A stretch of DNA of 64,000 nt, taken from positions 10,762,074 through 10,826,073 of the forward strand of contig CM077658.1 in the NCBI GenBank assembly GCA_039707465.1, written 5' to 3'. Positions 47,118-57,783 of this stretch are shown here, piece by piece. The notes under the pieces were generated by a model. It had not been told where the DNA came from. It saw only the letters and a list, made by a program, of their open reading frames with translations, and did not search any database. The stretch's first letter is position 1; every line of letters begins with the position of its first letter. Origin of the DNA: Rhabdophis nuchalis. Taxonomy: Eukaryota > Chordata > Lepidosauria > Squamata > Natricidae. The translations under genes and the position numbers were made by a program.

Positions 47118-47670
47118 GGTTCAAACTGCACAAAGAGCTGCTGATTCTGTTCTACAGAGGAATTATTGAGTATGTTATCTGCACCTCCATAACTGTCTGG
47201 TTTGGCTCTGCAACCCAACAAGACAGACACAGATTTCAGAGGATAATCAGAACGGCAGAAAAAAAACAGTTGCTACCAACCTGCCTTCCATTGAGGACCT
47301 GTACACTGCACGAGTGAAAAAAAGAGGCCTTGAAAATATCTAAAGACCTCTCATATCCTGGACATAAATTGTTTCAACTTCTACCCTCAAAATGATGCTA
47401 TAGGTCACTGCACACCAGAACAACTAAGACACGAGAACAGTTTTTTTCCCCAAATGCCATCACTCTGCTAAACAAATAATTCCCTCAACACTGTCAAATT
47501 ATCTACTAAGACTGTATTACTATTCTTCTTCTTTTCCTTCCTAGTACCTCTTCCCACTTATGACTATAACCATGGTGCTTGTGTCTTTAAAATTTACATT
47601 GTTTTATTTGTTTCCTAGTATAATTTGATTGCTTATTAGTAATCTATGACTATCCCTGATGATGTCATCG
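47118..47670 (+). mobile_element. Rex1-like LINE RT C-terminus and 3' UTR
   Basis: Encodes HKELLILFYRGIIEYVIC, TSITVWFGSATQQDRHRFQR and IIRTAEKKQLLPT, followed (with frameshifts) by PSGRR-like and KTRT...SFFPNA blocks and a 3' UTR. The fragment at 2745 is its upstream part and 51937, 52103 and 54812 are antisense 3' ends of related copies. Clade naming is inference. Confidence 0.82.
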
Positions 47671-49293
47671 CTGTAGGCCCCTTGGGGTGGTCGGTGGGTT
47701 AAAATTATAATATAAACCAAGACAAAGACCAAACTTGCCTATCACTTTTCTCCATCATCCTGGTTTGTTTCGGTAGTTGCTTCTCCCACAGTATTTGATC
47801 TTAGTCTGCTATTTCTCACTGGCATGTCATCAGATGAGGCTGTGGCTCCTGAACAATAAACATACATGTGTAAACTCAGCCTTTGATTCACTTTATAATG
47901 GCTTACAAAAACAGCATCTGTCAAAGTTGTATATTAGACACAAACAGAGAATAGATATAATTTTATGGCAGATCTCGCAACAACCTATGATAGATATGGA
48001 AGAATTTCTGTCTCCTGAGGGTTTTTTTGTAATAACTGTAGTAGCTTCCTAATACCATAAATTATATTGCTAAAATGAAGCAGGCTATGATCTCCATCCA
48101 TTTAAAAGAGTCCATTAAATGAATGGAGATACTAAGTACTTTCCTGAATTCAGAATTATCAGTTCTAAACACACCATCTTTGAATCAGGCCCCAATTGAA
48201 GGACATTGGAGTTGTCTTAAAAGGCAATTCAATCCCACAAGGCTGGAATCTGCCCTCGTTGGTTTAGACCTAAATAAAAGTTAATATCAAATGATCAAAT
48301 CTAGGTGCTAGTTCTCCAACTTTTAAGCACCAAGTCTTACCAGATAACAGCTAAAGATTAACAAGGATGCCTAGGAGATATTGATGGAGGTGACTCTGGT
48401 TAAGTGATAAGACTCACAACTTTGGCCCATAAAAAAATGGTTTTAAGAAATGTTTGTATGGGGAAATATGGTCATGGTCTTGTATGGGCATGAGTGCTCA
48501 TGAAAATCAAGTAATCATATGAGCAGGTATTTAGACAGAAGATGTGCTTCTTTTGATGTTTGTCAGTCCAGCCAATCTTCGTATGGGAGTGGCTTATGGG
48601 GGAAAAAAATCAGGAAGAGTCTGGAATGAAAGTGAAGTTAATTTCTTCTGTGCCTAAATACCTATTTATTTGATGCTTACATTCAGAGTCCCTAAATTAA
48701 ATTACAAACAGAACCTATTGGGAGTTTGCAAAAACCGTTAATTTGTATCCGGTTTTGCTGATATATTTGTTCCTCTCCCTCTCCACCCCACCCCCCCAAA
48801 CTTCCCCTACCTGGCCATCTTATCTCAAATTGATCTCTTCTGAAGGATCTACAAAGAGAAAGGACCTTTCCCCCAACAAGAATTTACTAAAAGTTTATGG
48901 TCAGGAAACAGGGTAGACTGACTAAATTTGCTTGATTTGTGTCTGTAATTTCCCACTGTAAACCAATTTCAGGTCAACTGCAAATGGGCATGGCTTTTGA
49001 CTCCATGAGGTTTTTCCTCCCTCCACATCTATGGAGAGTTGCTGACAAAATTGGCTCACCTCTACCCTCTGCCTTAACCTTCTACGGAGTAGAAAAGAGT
49101 CTGCCATTGCCAAAGTTCCCAACCTTTCTTTATGCCAAAATGATTAGATGAAGGATGTTACCCTTGAAAATTTCCAAATTCAAGGTATTCACCACAATAA
49201 ACGGTATTGGATCTTTCCTAAAGTCAGCCCAAAAAGGAGGCTCAACAAAGGTTTGAACTACTTTCAGTCAAACGCTATCTGATGCATTTCACA
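47671..49293. other. 1.6 kb without recognised features
   Basis: Unique-looking; poly-C near 48790. No coding or repeat evidence. Confidence 0.5.
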
Positions 49294-49381
49294 GATCGAT
49301 CCGTCCGTCCGTCCGTCCATCCATCCATCCATCCATCCATCCATCCATCCATCCATCCATCCATCCACCCATCCATCCATG
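49294..49381. repeat. (CCGT)n(CCAT)n microsatellite
   Basis: A few CCGT units then about 17 CCAT units, consistent with CpG decay of one original motif. Confidence 0.97.
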
Positions 49382-49834
49382 AATGAAAGATTTTGGCAGT
49401 ACTCATTCATTTCCAGCAAATGATGTGTGCTCTCCTAGGAGGAAATTTAGGATACACAATAGGAACAGTTTAAAAGCACAGGGTGGGTGGGAGGAAGGAA
49501 GTTAGGGGTGTTTCAGCAAAAGCTGGAGAAATAATTGTTTGGGAGCACCTCCTTACAGTCTTTCCCCATTATGGGAAAATGTTGTTGAATACACACATCC
49601 TCCTCAGCCATCCTGAGATTTGTTATGCCGTGTGAATCTACCCATTGTGGTTTTTAAACCATCTTTTATGGCTTAACATACAGTGGGCAGCTATGACTGT
49701 GTAAATTGATTCGTGTTTGGACTTCATTTTAAATCTAAGTAATCATTTCTAGATTTGTACCCGCATGAATACCTGAGAATTTAAGGGAATATTATAAGAT
49801 GACCTGTTTCTTTATTTCTGAAATGTTACTGATT
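49382..49834. other. No gene or repeat recognised
   Basis: 450 bp, nothing supported. Confidence 0.5.
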
Positions 49835-50252
49835 GTCAGGAAATAACCCGCTCCAGAGGGTCAACGTCATTGCCCAGAAGATCATGGGTTATCCTCTCCC
49901 CTCTTTGGATGACTTTATAGTTCCAGCTGCCTTAAGAAAGTTCAAAATATTCTTAAAGATCCATCTCATCCCGGGCACCCTTTTTTTGAACTTTTACCAT
50001 CTGGCAGACAGTACAGGGCAATGAAAACAAAGACAAATAGGCTGAAAAAGAGCTTCTATCCCAGGGCAATAACTATACTGCATTCTACTGTATAGTGTAA
50101 TATTAATGCAATATTGGATTTTCAATTTGTTATATAGCACCTGAAGATGATATTTAATTTCATTGTACGATGTGCAATGACAATAAACTAAACTAAGCTA
50201 AGGTAAACTAAGATAAGATAAAATAAACTAAGCTAAACTAAACTAAACTTTT
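49835..50252 (+). mobile_element. Non-LTR LINE 3' end with AAACT tail
   Basis: Encodes RVNVIAQKIMGYPLPSL at the start; after a frameshift come FELLPSGRQYRAMKTKTNRL and KKSFYPRAIT, the usual C-terminal landmarks of Rex1/Tx1-like LINEs. The 3' UTR ends 'cattgtacgatgtgcaatga' then CAATAAA and runs into (AAACT/AAGCT)n at 50187-50252. It is a different subfamily from 47118. Confidence 0.8.
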
Positions 50253-50931
50253 TGTTTGTGTGAGCCTGCTGATTTTTTTGTGTGAGGAACATTTAAGTTT
50301 TAAAAAATATTAATCATTTACCTGTAACTGGTTTTTTTAAACATGTTTTCTTTATCAGGGGGATCTTTTATGGTAAACAAACATGGATTGAAAATGTTCT
50401 TTCTTTATTGACTCTAGGAGCACAGCAACTGCAAGTGCTCCAAGCATGACGGCTGAGATACATTGTTTAGCACCTCGGTGAGAATTAGGCTCACCTCAGT
50501 GGTAATGCTGACAAGGACTTCTTATATTTATGAGAAGCACAAAGCACTTTTTGACAGAATGATCAAAGAGACATTTTCCAAGCAAGGAGGAGGAAGCTTA
50601 AAAGGTTCGAGAAGGCATTGTTCCAAATCGACAACTCTGTTGGGAAACAAGAGGCACGGCTGGCCGAGGAATTGTATTTCAGGCAAACTGGATCTGAGGT
50701 TCACAGATGAATGCAAAGATGCCCACAGGGTAAAAACTGGCAGTGCACCTCCACTTCTTCGCATGGGCATCACATCCATTTAGAAGCCTGAGGCAAACAC
50801 CTCTGAGACCACATTTCTAAAATCAGCAGAGATACAAAACAGCGGGAAAGGACAGAGGACTCTTTGCATAGGAGGGTGGGGGGAATAAAACAATTGGAGA
50901 ATGTGTTTGGTTCACTTATGACCGGGATGGC
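50253..50931. other. No gene or repeat recognised
   Basis: The 106-codon ORF 50463-50783 has no recognised domain and no exon context. Confidence 0.5.
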
Positions 50932-51235
50932 CAACCTATGGTACACGTGCCACAGGTGGTATGCAGAGCCCTCTCTTTGGGCAGGTGAGCCGTTGCCACA
51001 GCTCAGCTCCACCATGCATGCGCCTCCCACCGGCCAGCTGATTTTCGGGTCTCTGCCACGCATGCGCAGGGGCCGGGGTGCATGTGACAGATACACGTGC
51101 ATGCACAGGGGGGCAAAAGGAGCATGATGGGTTGCAGTGGTCATAAGTGTGAGAAACAGTCATAAGTCACTTTTCTCAGTGCCACTGTAAATTCAATCAG
51201 TCACAAAATGAACGGAGGGCTACTACCTGTATTAT
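50932..51235. mobile_element. Dispersed repeat related to 24975
   Basis: 'gccaacctatggtacacgtg' to 'ctgccacgcatgcgcagggg' is the second copy of the 24975-25136 repeat. From about 51140 the sequence changes to something like the TIR family of 6670 ('ctactacctgtatt' end). Confidence 0.55.
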
Positions 51236-51344
51236 TCTGCATTTTGTTTTAGGCAGTAGTCTACAAAAATCTATTGCCTATATGTAAACCTAATATGTAA
51301 GCAGGCTGCAATTAGCACTTGGATTTCCTTCCGCCATCCTTCCA

Positions 51345-51575
51345 GTAAGATAAGATGGGGTTGGGTAGGTTAGAGTAGGGCGGGATGGGCAGGGAAGGGA
51401 TAGAATGGATGGGAGGGGGTGGGGTGGAGTGGGCAAGGAAAGGAATTGAAGGGATAGGATGGATGGGTGGGGTGGAGTGAGGTGGGGTGGGATGGGATGG
51501 GCAGGGAAGGGATGGGATGGAATGGGTAGGGGTTGGGGTGGGGTGGAACGGGAAGCAAAGGGATGGGATGAGATA
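51345..51575. repeat. GGGATG-type degenerate minisatellite
   Basis: G-rich repeats of GGGATGGGCAGGGAAG, GGGTGGAGTG and GGATGGAT units with no strict period. The minus-strand ORFs over it are composition artefacts. Confidence 0.9.
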
Positions 51576-51714
51576 ACTTTTATTGTCCTTTTTTTCTTTT
51601 TACTGTGAGCACACTGGCCCACATTAAAATGAATATTTTTTTTGCCTGCTCTCAAGACAAAGTGGATATCTACCCAAACACATACATGACACCCATATCC
51701 ATGTGCTTTTCTAT

Positions 51715-51936
51715 AGAATAGAAAAGAAAAAAATAAGGGAATAGAATAGAATAAAGGATAGAACAGAATAGGAAAAAGAATACAATAGAATAAAGAATAG
51801 AATAGAATGAAGGATAGAATAGAATACAATAGAATAGAATAGAAAAAAGGATAGAATAGAATAAAGGATAGAATAGAATAGAAAAAGGATAGTATAGAAT
51901 AGAAAAAAGAATAGAATAGAATAGAATAGAATAGAA
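51715..51936. repeat. (AGAAT)n microsatellite
   Basis: Degenerate AGAAT and AAGGAT units that end exactly at an antisense LINE 3' terminus. Confidence 0.95.
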
Positions 51937-52027
51937 TTCTTTATTGGCCAAGTGTGATTGGACACACAAGGAATTTGTCTTTGGTGCAGATGCTCCCAGT
52001 GTACATAAAAAGACAAGATACATTCTA
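51937..52027 (-). mobile_element. Rex1-like LINE 3' terminal fragment
   Basis: 'ttctttattggccaagtgtg' to 'gtgtacataaaaagacaaga' is the extreme 3' end of the LINE family, antisense. The AGAAT array is its tail. Confidence 0.85.
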
Positions 52028-52102
52028 TAGAGTAGAGTAGAGTAGAGTAGAGTAGAGTAGAGTAGAGTAGAGTAGAGTAGAGTAGAGTAGAATAGAATAG
52101 AA
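52028..52102. repeat. (AGAGT)n microsatellite
   Basis: About 12 AGAGT units switching to AGAAT next to the second LINE 3' terminus. Confidence 0.96.
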
Positions 52103-52320
52103 TTCTTTATTGGCGAAGGGTGATTGGACACACAAGGAATTTGCCTTTGGTGCAGATGCTCTCGGTGTACATAAAGAAGAATAGAATACATGCATCAAGA
52201 ATCATAAGATACAGCACTTAGTGATAGTCAAAGGTTACTAATAAGCAAACAAATCATACTAGGAAACAAGTGAAGCAATATAAATTGCAAAGATACAAGC
52301 AACATAGTTACGGGCATGAG
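52103..52320 (-). mobile_element. Rex1-like LINE 3' end, second copy
   Basis: Repeats 'ttctttattggcgaaggg', 'gacacacaaggaatttg' and 'gctctcggtgtacataaa', then continues into the 3' UTR with 'gatacaagcaacatagttac'. It abuts the CpG island. Confidence 0.85.
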
Positions 52321-52973
52321 AGGGAAGAGAAGAGAGAGAGACCAGGAAAGAGGGAGGAAAGAGATAGTTCCTGCCCAGCGCACCTTTCCATCGCATCGCA
52401 CCTGCCGACACCCCCCCCCCCAACCGTGGATTGCCTGGGGCGACTCTTGGCTTGCCTGAGGGGGTGGGGGGAAGAGGAAGGAGCTGTGCTGACAGTTCCG
52501 GACGGGCTGGTGGTGGTGGGGAGAGAACAAAAAAGGCAGCTTTACTGACCAGGCGGAAGCGCTGGAATTGCGCCCTTTCCCCCCGACCTGAGGGAAAAGT
52601 GTCCATCTCTGGCTTGCGCGCGCGCGCGCTTCCTGATTGGCGACTCCGCGGCTTCTCCTCCCCCCCCACTCCGCTCTTTCCCCCGCCGTCTCCCCCCCTC
52701 CCCTCACCCCCCCCCGTGTCGCGCGCCCTTCCCCACCACGGGGGGCGGGGGGGGGGAAAGCGCGCCCTCCGCTCTCGCCGCCGCGCAGCCCTTCTGCGCC
52801 TTTTTTTCCCCCTCGGGCGCGCGGTGGTGTTGGGGGGGGGGGAGGAGGGCGGAGGCGTGAGGAGAGACGCGCCGCGTCTCTCGGGATGGGCTGCCCCGCG
52901 CCGGTGCCCGCCGCTGGGGGCGGTGCAGCGGGGGGAATGCCAAGCTGGGCTGCCCCCGGCGCTGTGGAACAAC

Positions 52974-53063
52974 ATGTGGTGGGGAGGGGAGCTGCTGCTG
53001 CCGCCGCACGGCTCGGCTGCTGCTGCCGGTGGCGGTGACGGAGGCGGCGGCGGCGGCAGGTAG
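52974..53063 (+). promoter_or_regulatory. Candidate uORF 1 (29 codons)
   Basis: ATG with A at -3, stop TAG at 53061-53063, 131 bp before the coding start. It encodes leucine/proline, alanine and glycine runs from triplet repeats. It matters only if transcription starts upstream of 52974. Confidence 0.5.
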
Positions 53064-53114
53064 AGCCGTCCTTCCTCTTCCTCCCCCCCCCCCCGCCCTC
53101 CGCACTCCACCCCG

Positions 53115-53236
53115 ATGTCCCGCGGAGACACCCAGGCGTTGCTTCCAGCTCTCCCCGTCGGCTTTTGCCCGTGGCGGTTGGCAAGAGCCCCTCCATGCAC
53201 GCGCTCACCCTCCTCTGGCTGGGCAGCGTCGCGAAG
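53115..53236 (+). promoter_or_regulatory. Candidate overlapping uORF 2 (exon 1 part)
   Basis: ATG at 53115 (weak context, C at -3) lies 80 bp before the coding ATG in a different frame. It is open through exon 1 and, after splicing, through all of exon 2 and into exon 3, with a stop at 58232-58234 (100 codons in total). It would compete with the main start if translated. Confidence 0.5.
53195..53236 (+). CDS. ADAMTS18: ADAMTS18 coding exon 1 (start, signal peptide)
   Basis: Encodes the first 14 residues, MHALTLLWLGSVAK, the start of a hydrophobic secretion signal. The ATG at 53195 is chosen because it is the first ATG in this frame after the in-frame stop TGA at 53036-53038, and because the end 'VAK' followed by exon 2 'VLQLCC' aligns with the human N-terminus. 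The Kozak context is poor (T at -3). The exon ends in phase 0 at a consensus donor, AAG|GTAAGC. It is shorter than the human exon, which encodes about 30 residues. The 5' UTR part of this exon lies upstream in the CpG island with an unknown start. Confidence 0.88.
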
Positions 53237-53590
53237 GTAAGCGGGGCGCCTCCGCTTGTCAGGGGGAGGGGGAGGTGGGCTGGGTGGGAAGACCGGCCGG
53301 GGTCTCCCCGTTGTCCCTGGCGAGGGGAACAAACCCTCCTCGGAATTTTCTCTTTTCCTTCCTTCCTTCCTTCCTTCCTTCCTTCCTTCCTTCCTTCCTT
53401 CCTTCTTTCTTTCTTTAAGATTTCTGCCTGGGGTTTTTCTGTTTTTGTGTTTTCCCTCCTTTCCTTCCTTCCTTCCTTCCTTCCTTCCTTCCTTCCTTCC
53501 TTCCTTCCTTCCTTCCTTCCTTCCTTCCATGCATCCATCCATCTATCTATCACCTACCTACCTAGTTAACCTATCATCTGTAATCAATCA

Positions 53591-53669
<79 letters not shown>

Positions 53670-53851
53670 ATCTATCTATCTATCACCTACCTACCTAACC
53701 TACCTACCTACCTAGTTAGTCACTCATGTACAGGATGACAGGAATAAGAATAAACACAAATAAGAATGCAGAGAATGGGGACAGTAGGGCAGGGGCATTA
53801 GGCACACTTTCCCCCTTCCTTCTTTCTTTCTCTCTCTCTCTCTCCCTGCAG
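53237..53851 (+). other. ADAMTS18 intron 1 with microsatellites
   Basis: 615 bp. It holds (CTTC)n at about 53358-53416, (CCTT)n at 53459-53528 and a (CTAT)n array at about 53590-53668 within CTAT/CTAC-rich sequence to 53720. The ends are the GTAAGC donor and CTGCAG acceptor of exons 1 and 2. Confidence 0.9.
53358..53720. repeat. (CTTC)n, (CCTT)n and (CTAT)n arrays
   Basis: Three tetranucleotide arrays within 360 bp of intron 1, starting about 120 bp from the exon 1 donor. Confidence 0.97.
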
Positions 53852-53936
53852 GTTCTCCAGTTGTGCTGCCTCGGTTGTGGGGTCGTGGTGGCAGCGTTAC
53901 CCAGTGACAGTGGTGGCCTCGCCGCCTTCAACCAGG
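53852..53936 (+). CDS. ADAMTS18: ADAMTS18 coding exon 2 (signal peptide end)
   Basis: 85 bp encoding residues 15-42 plus the first base of codon 43: VLQLCCLGCGVVVAALPSDS and then GGLAAFNQ. The hydrophobic core continues the signal sequence, and cleavage probably falls in the AALPS region. The acceptor is strong: a long pyrimidine tract (53812-53848) then CAG. The donor is CAGG|GTTGGT, weaker than consensus at +3 to +5. It was placed there because exon 3 begins AT-TAC and needs a preceding G to give Asp43. Human ADAMTS18 has the same cysteine-containing LQLCC block in the corresponding exon. Ends in phase 1. Confidence 0.9.
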
Positions 53937-54811
53937 GTTGGTATTTTTCTTGAGCTCCCCACATTTCGAACAGGGCACCCAAAGGAATCCTGGTCTTGCT
54001 GGGGGGGTGGCAGGGGTGGCAGAGAGGGAATGGCAGGAGAATCAAATTTGGTTTGGAAGCCTATCGTTGTTGTTTTTTACCTGCAAAGGTTGTTTTGCTG
54101 GAAATCTGACAGAATGCAGAATGGCAGTGATTGGAAGGGAGCTTGGAGGTCTTCTAGTCTGATATGTGTACCCTGGCTAAGTTTCCCAGTATAGCTCATC
54201 TAAAAAGCAATATGGTTCCCCCCCTCCCCAACGCATCCGTCTTGAAGTGCTGAAATGGGGAAGATCCACTTCTAAAAGTGCCCAGGCGAAACTTTGCAGA
54301 CCAGTTGTGCTAAAAATGTTGCAGGGCATGGGTAGATCTTTGGTGTATTATTGGCTTATGGAGTGTCCCTACCTTGGGTTATATCAGATGCTGAGGTTTA
54401 GCCAGGGTTGGGAGGCTGGTCTGGTCTGCTGGCACAATCCCTTAATCTCCCTGCCTTTCCTTCCTGAAACAAAATCTAAAGACATGTAAATGAAAGGACA
54501 ACAGTACTTGTGTTTCCTTCCTCTGTTGTAAGCTCCCTGGGGTGTAAACTCTTCTCTTTATTCTGTCAATTGGAAGAGCACTGATGACACCCTTTGAGTA
54601 ATGCCCTGAAGGTGTTTTTTGTCTTGGAAAGTCCAGTTTCCTTTTGGGGGGGAAAGCACATTTGGGACAACAATAATCTGGATGATTGAGAATCTCTATA
54701 GATGCTTTGAATAATGAACATTATTCTACTTTTGTGCTTCCTGGGAACTTTTGACAGAGAGCTGCTTAGAAGGTCTTTGGTCTGGCTCTCTAGTTAGACT
54801 CAGGATGTTAG

Positions 54812-55095
54812 AATAGAACAGTAGAATTCTTTATTGGTCAAGTGTGATTGGACACACAAGGAATTTGTCTTTGGTGCAGATGCTCTCAGTGTACATAAAA
54901 AGACAAAATATGTTGGTCCAGAATCATAAGGTACAACACTTAATGATAGTCATAGGGTACAAATAGGCAGTCCGGAAACAATCAATATCAATATAAATCA
55001 TAAGGATACAAGCAACAAAGTTACAATCCTGCAGTCATAAGTGGGAGGAGATGGGTGATAGGAAGGATGAGAAGACTAATAGTAATAGTAATGCA
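54812..55095 (-). mobile_element. Rex1-like LINE 3' end
   Basis: 'ttctttattggtcaagtgtg', 'gacacacaaggaatttg', 'tcatagggtac', 'ggatacaagcaacaaag' and 'cataagtgggaggagatggg'. Antisense copy of the family at 47118 and 52103. Confidence 0.87.
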
Positions 55096-57727
55096 GCCTT
55101 AGTGAATAGTTTGATGTTTCTGGAAATGCAAATGTTACACTCTTGATTCTAATGGGGAAATAGCCACGAGAACTGCAAACTTGCATTCGCACTGCAGACT
55201 TACTGTATGTAGCTGTAAAAGAAGGTTAAGTGAAATGATATGTGAGAATGCCCTCAGGAGACAGGAGGAAAAGCCTCAGACTAGACAACAATCAGGTAAA
55301 ATATAACCAAGCCCATAGAAGATAAGAGACTGGGCAGCAGCTAATTTTCCAAGGAGTTCAAGGAGAAGAAGGGAGAAATACTTTTAGGCTTGCAAGATTG
55401 TGTTAATGAATCTTTACAATAAATATAGAGTTAGCACTCATAGCTGTGCTTCCTACCTGGACTGTCTTGAATAGGTCCATTTGTTTCCCCCCTGTGAGTT
55501 TCAAAGATCATTTTGAAACAAGTGTGCTTAATTCTTGATTAAACTTTATTCCTGGAGTTTATGGGGATGGACATAACGCTCCCTTTTCTGGTGTTTCCTC
55601 AACAACAAGCCTGCGAGGTAGATTGCGCTAAGAGAAGACACTGGGCTACTTCTCTTTTAAGAGTAGATTTGAACCCGGGCTTCCCGAATCGTCATCCAAG
55701 ATTGCAACTGCTCTTATTGCAAGACTTATTCAGAAAAAAATGTACCTCCATAGGAACAAGAGGCAGGGGGAAATAATTCGAGATCAATACTAGGGCAAAT
55801 TCTTTCTCAATCCAGCCTCATAACATGCATGTAGAAAAAAATTGCAGAGGAATACCTTCAGAAAAGAGGGAGGAAGAAAAAGGTTAATCTCACTTAAAAA
55901 GAAAAAAGAAAGTTAAAGCATAGCCACCCGAAGGAATTACTTGAAAATCCAGCATGTCTAACCCTCTCTGCGCAGGGCGAGAATGGCAAGGGGGATGGGA
56001 AACTAGTGAGAAGTCGCACTCGAGGAAAACGTGTGTGAACAGGCAAAGAAGGATTCCTAGATTTCAAAGAGAGCTTGGAGACGGAGAGGCATCCTTGATT
56101 GAAAGTTCATCTCATATTAAAGAAAAGAAAGAAAAACAGACAGGGGCTCCCAAGCACTTCCACTGAGTGCTTGTTGCAGACTGCAAGGAAGAATTTTCAA
56201 CTGGTAGCCTTATACGCTGCTTGGAGAGATCCTTGCAGGGCTGCGGATACCCCAGTCAGCTCAGGAAGAAGTAGGATATCCTCACTAGGCATGCTAATGA
56301 GCCCTGTTTCGTGGCAAAATAGGAAAGAAAAAAAAAAAGCATGCTGGTGTGCAGAGTGTTTGCTCTGGAGTGTTGGAGGCTTTGCTCACTGGGGGGAATT
56401 CCCTTCTCATGCAGCTGCTTGTATTTTTGGCTACCGGCCTTGCTGGTGAAAAATGAGATGCTCTCGACAGAACACTTCCCCTCTCTCTACGGGGAAAAGC
56501 AAGCAAGGATGCCTCCATTTGCAAGCTTGTGAAGATGAGGAGATAATAAAAACTCCATTCAAAAATATCTTTGTTTCTCCATGCAAAGGGCGGGGTGGGG
56601 TGGAAGGAAAGAGTAGCTTTTCTTCCCAAGTTTAGGAAAATGGAGAAAAGCACCATAGTTTGGTTGCTTGCATTGGTTCCTTTGCTTTTTTCCCCAGAGT
56701 TAAGAGGGGGAAAAAAAGTCCCGCGTGAGGAGGAATTTAAAATCCATTATTAATAAATGCCAATGAAGAATAGGTGGCTAGTTTATTAGCCTTATGACCA
56801 TACCGAATGAAAAAAAAAAAACCTAATGAAAACCCAAAAGAATCTGATAACGATCCTCTAAAAATAGCCGACTTAAACCCCTATAAGAAGCTTACAAACT
56901 TAAAATACAAGCTGTTATCAGAGATCAGAAAACTGTAGCAGTTCAGCTGAGTGCTTCAGTCAGAGCTAATGTACTTTGAAGCTGGAATCTAGAATTTAAA
57001 CGATGTGATACCATGCTTATCTCCTTTGTAAGCAGGGGGTTGGACTAGAAGACCTCCCAAGATCCCTTCCAATTCTGTTATTTTGTTAACTTTTTTTTGT
57101 TGCTTTGGACACTGCTTCTCAAATGCTGTTGTTGTTGATGGAACACAACCAATGTATCTATGGCACTTTCTAAGTCCTCGTGGCCACAGTTTTATGAAAT
57201 AGCAGAGGGAGAAAGAAATGGAAGCCACGTAAGGTCCTGCAATCCCTGCAGCCTGGAACAGTTGATTGGGGGGTATTCTAGGAGGCTGATCCACCCGCCA
57301 ATCAGCTGCTCATGCTGAATCAGGCTGCAATAATATCCTGAGGCTGACCTGGCTGTTTGCTGCAAGCACGTGCCAGAGTTTGCAGCAGCAATCACATTCA
57401 GAATGCACACAAAAGTAACTGATTCAGCAGGATTCAATAACTTCTCCTTATATATAATATAACCCATTAAGCAGATTTTCCAATGTGGTAGTTCACCAGA
57501 GAAATTTTACTTTCAGTTTTAGTTTCAGATATCAGCACAGCATGCAGCTTTAGTACAGAACAAGCCACGCCCAGGCTCCATGCTGTCTCCTTCCTTGTTG
57601 CTCACACAGCAAATACTGTTTGTTTCCAAACAGCCCTCAACTCTCTCACACACTGACAGGACGCTAGCCAGATGAATACGGTGGATCATGGTAGGCAGAG
57701 GCAGATTTTTTTTTCTTATTTTCCTCC

Positions 57728-57783
57728 CCAAAAAACTAAGGTGCACCTTATACTCCAGTGCATTTTATAGTCCAAAAATATGG
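57728..57783. mobile_element. End of TIR transposon (family of 12339)
   Basis: 'aaggtgcaccttatactcca' through 'tccaaaaatatggta' matches the 12339-13017 terminus with a few changes. The other end was not found, so this is a partial copy. Confidence 0.7.

Larger units (their letters stand above)
52376..53340 (+). promoter_or_regulatory. ADAMTS18: CpG island / ADAMTS18 promoter and 5' UTR
   Basis: The only strongly G+C-rich, CpG-dense block in the window. It surrounds the first coding exon, as expected of a TATA-less vertebrate promoter. An inverted CCAAT box (ATTGG, 52636-52640) follows an alternating (GC)n run at about 52614-52629. G-rich GC-box-like runs occur at 52739-52757. The transcription start cannot be placed from sequence alone. 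Simple repeats and LINE ends flank the island on both sides. Confidence 0.85.

Noticed and set aside
50463..50783. 106-codon + strand ORF
   Set aside because: No known motif, no codon or splice evidence, and the frame is closed beyond it.
51290..52191. 173-179 codon minus-strand Ile/Leu/Phe/Tyr/Ser-rich ORFs resembling membrane proteins
   Set aside because: They are translations of AGAAT and GGGAT repeat arrays.
52431..53063. Long + strand ORF (210 codons) ending before exon 1
   Set aside because: Composition-driven opening in GC-rich DNA. It ends 131 bp before the ADAMTS18 ATG in another frame and lacks any recognisable protein; only its last 29 codons were kept, as a uORF candidate.
53165..53194. 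N-terminal extension of ADAMTS18 using TTG at 53165
   Set aside because: Requires a non-ATG start. The first in-frame ATG is 53195 and its product aligns with the known N-terminus.
52228..53553. 441- and 427-codon minus-strand ORFs across the CpG island
   Set aside because: They consist of Lys/Glu/Gly- and Pro/Arg/Ala-rich runs created by GC-rich and CCTT-repeat DNA, antisense to the real first exon of ADAMTS18; no domain is seen.
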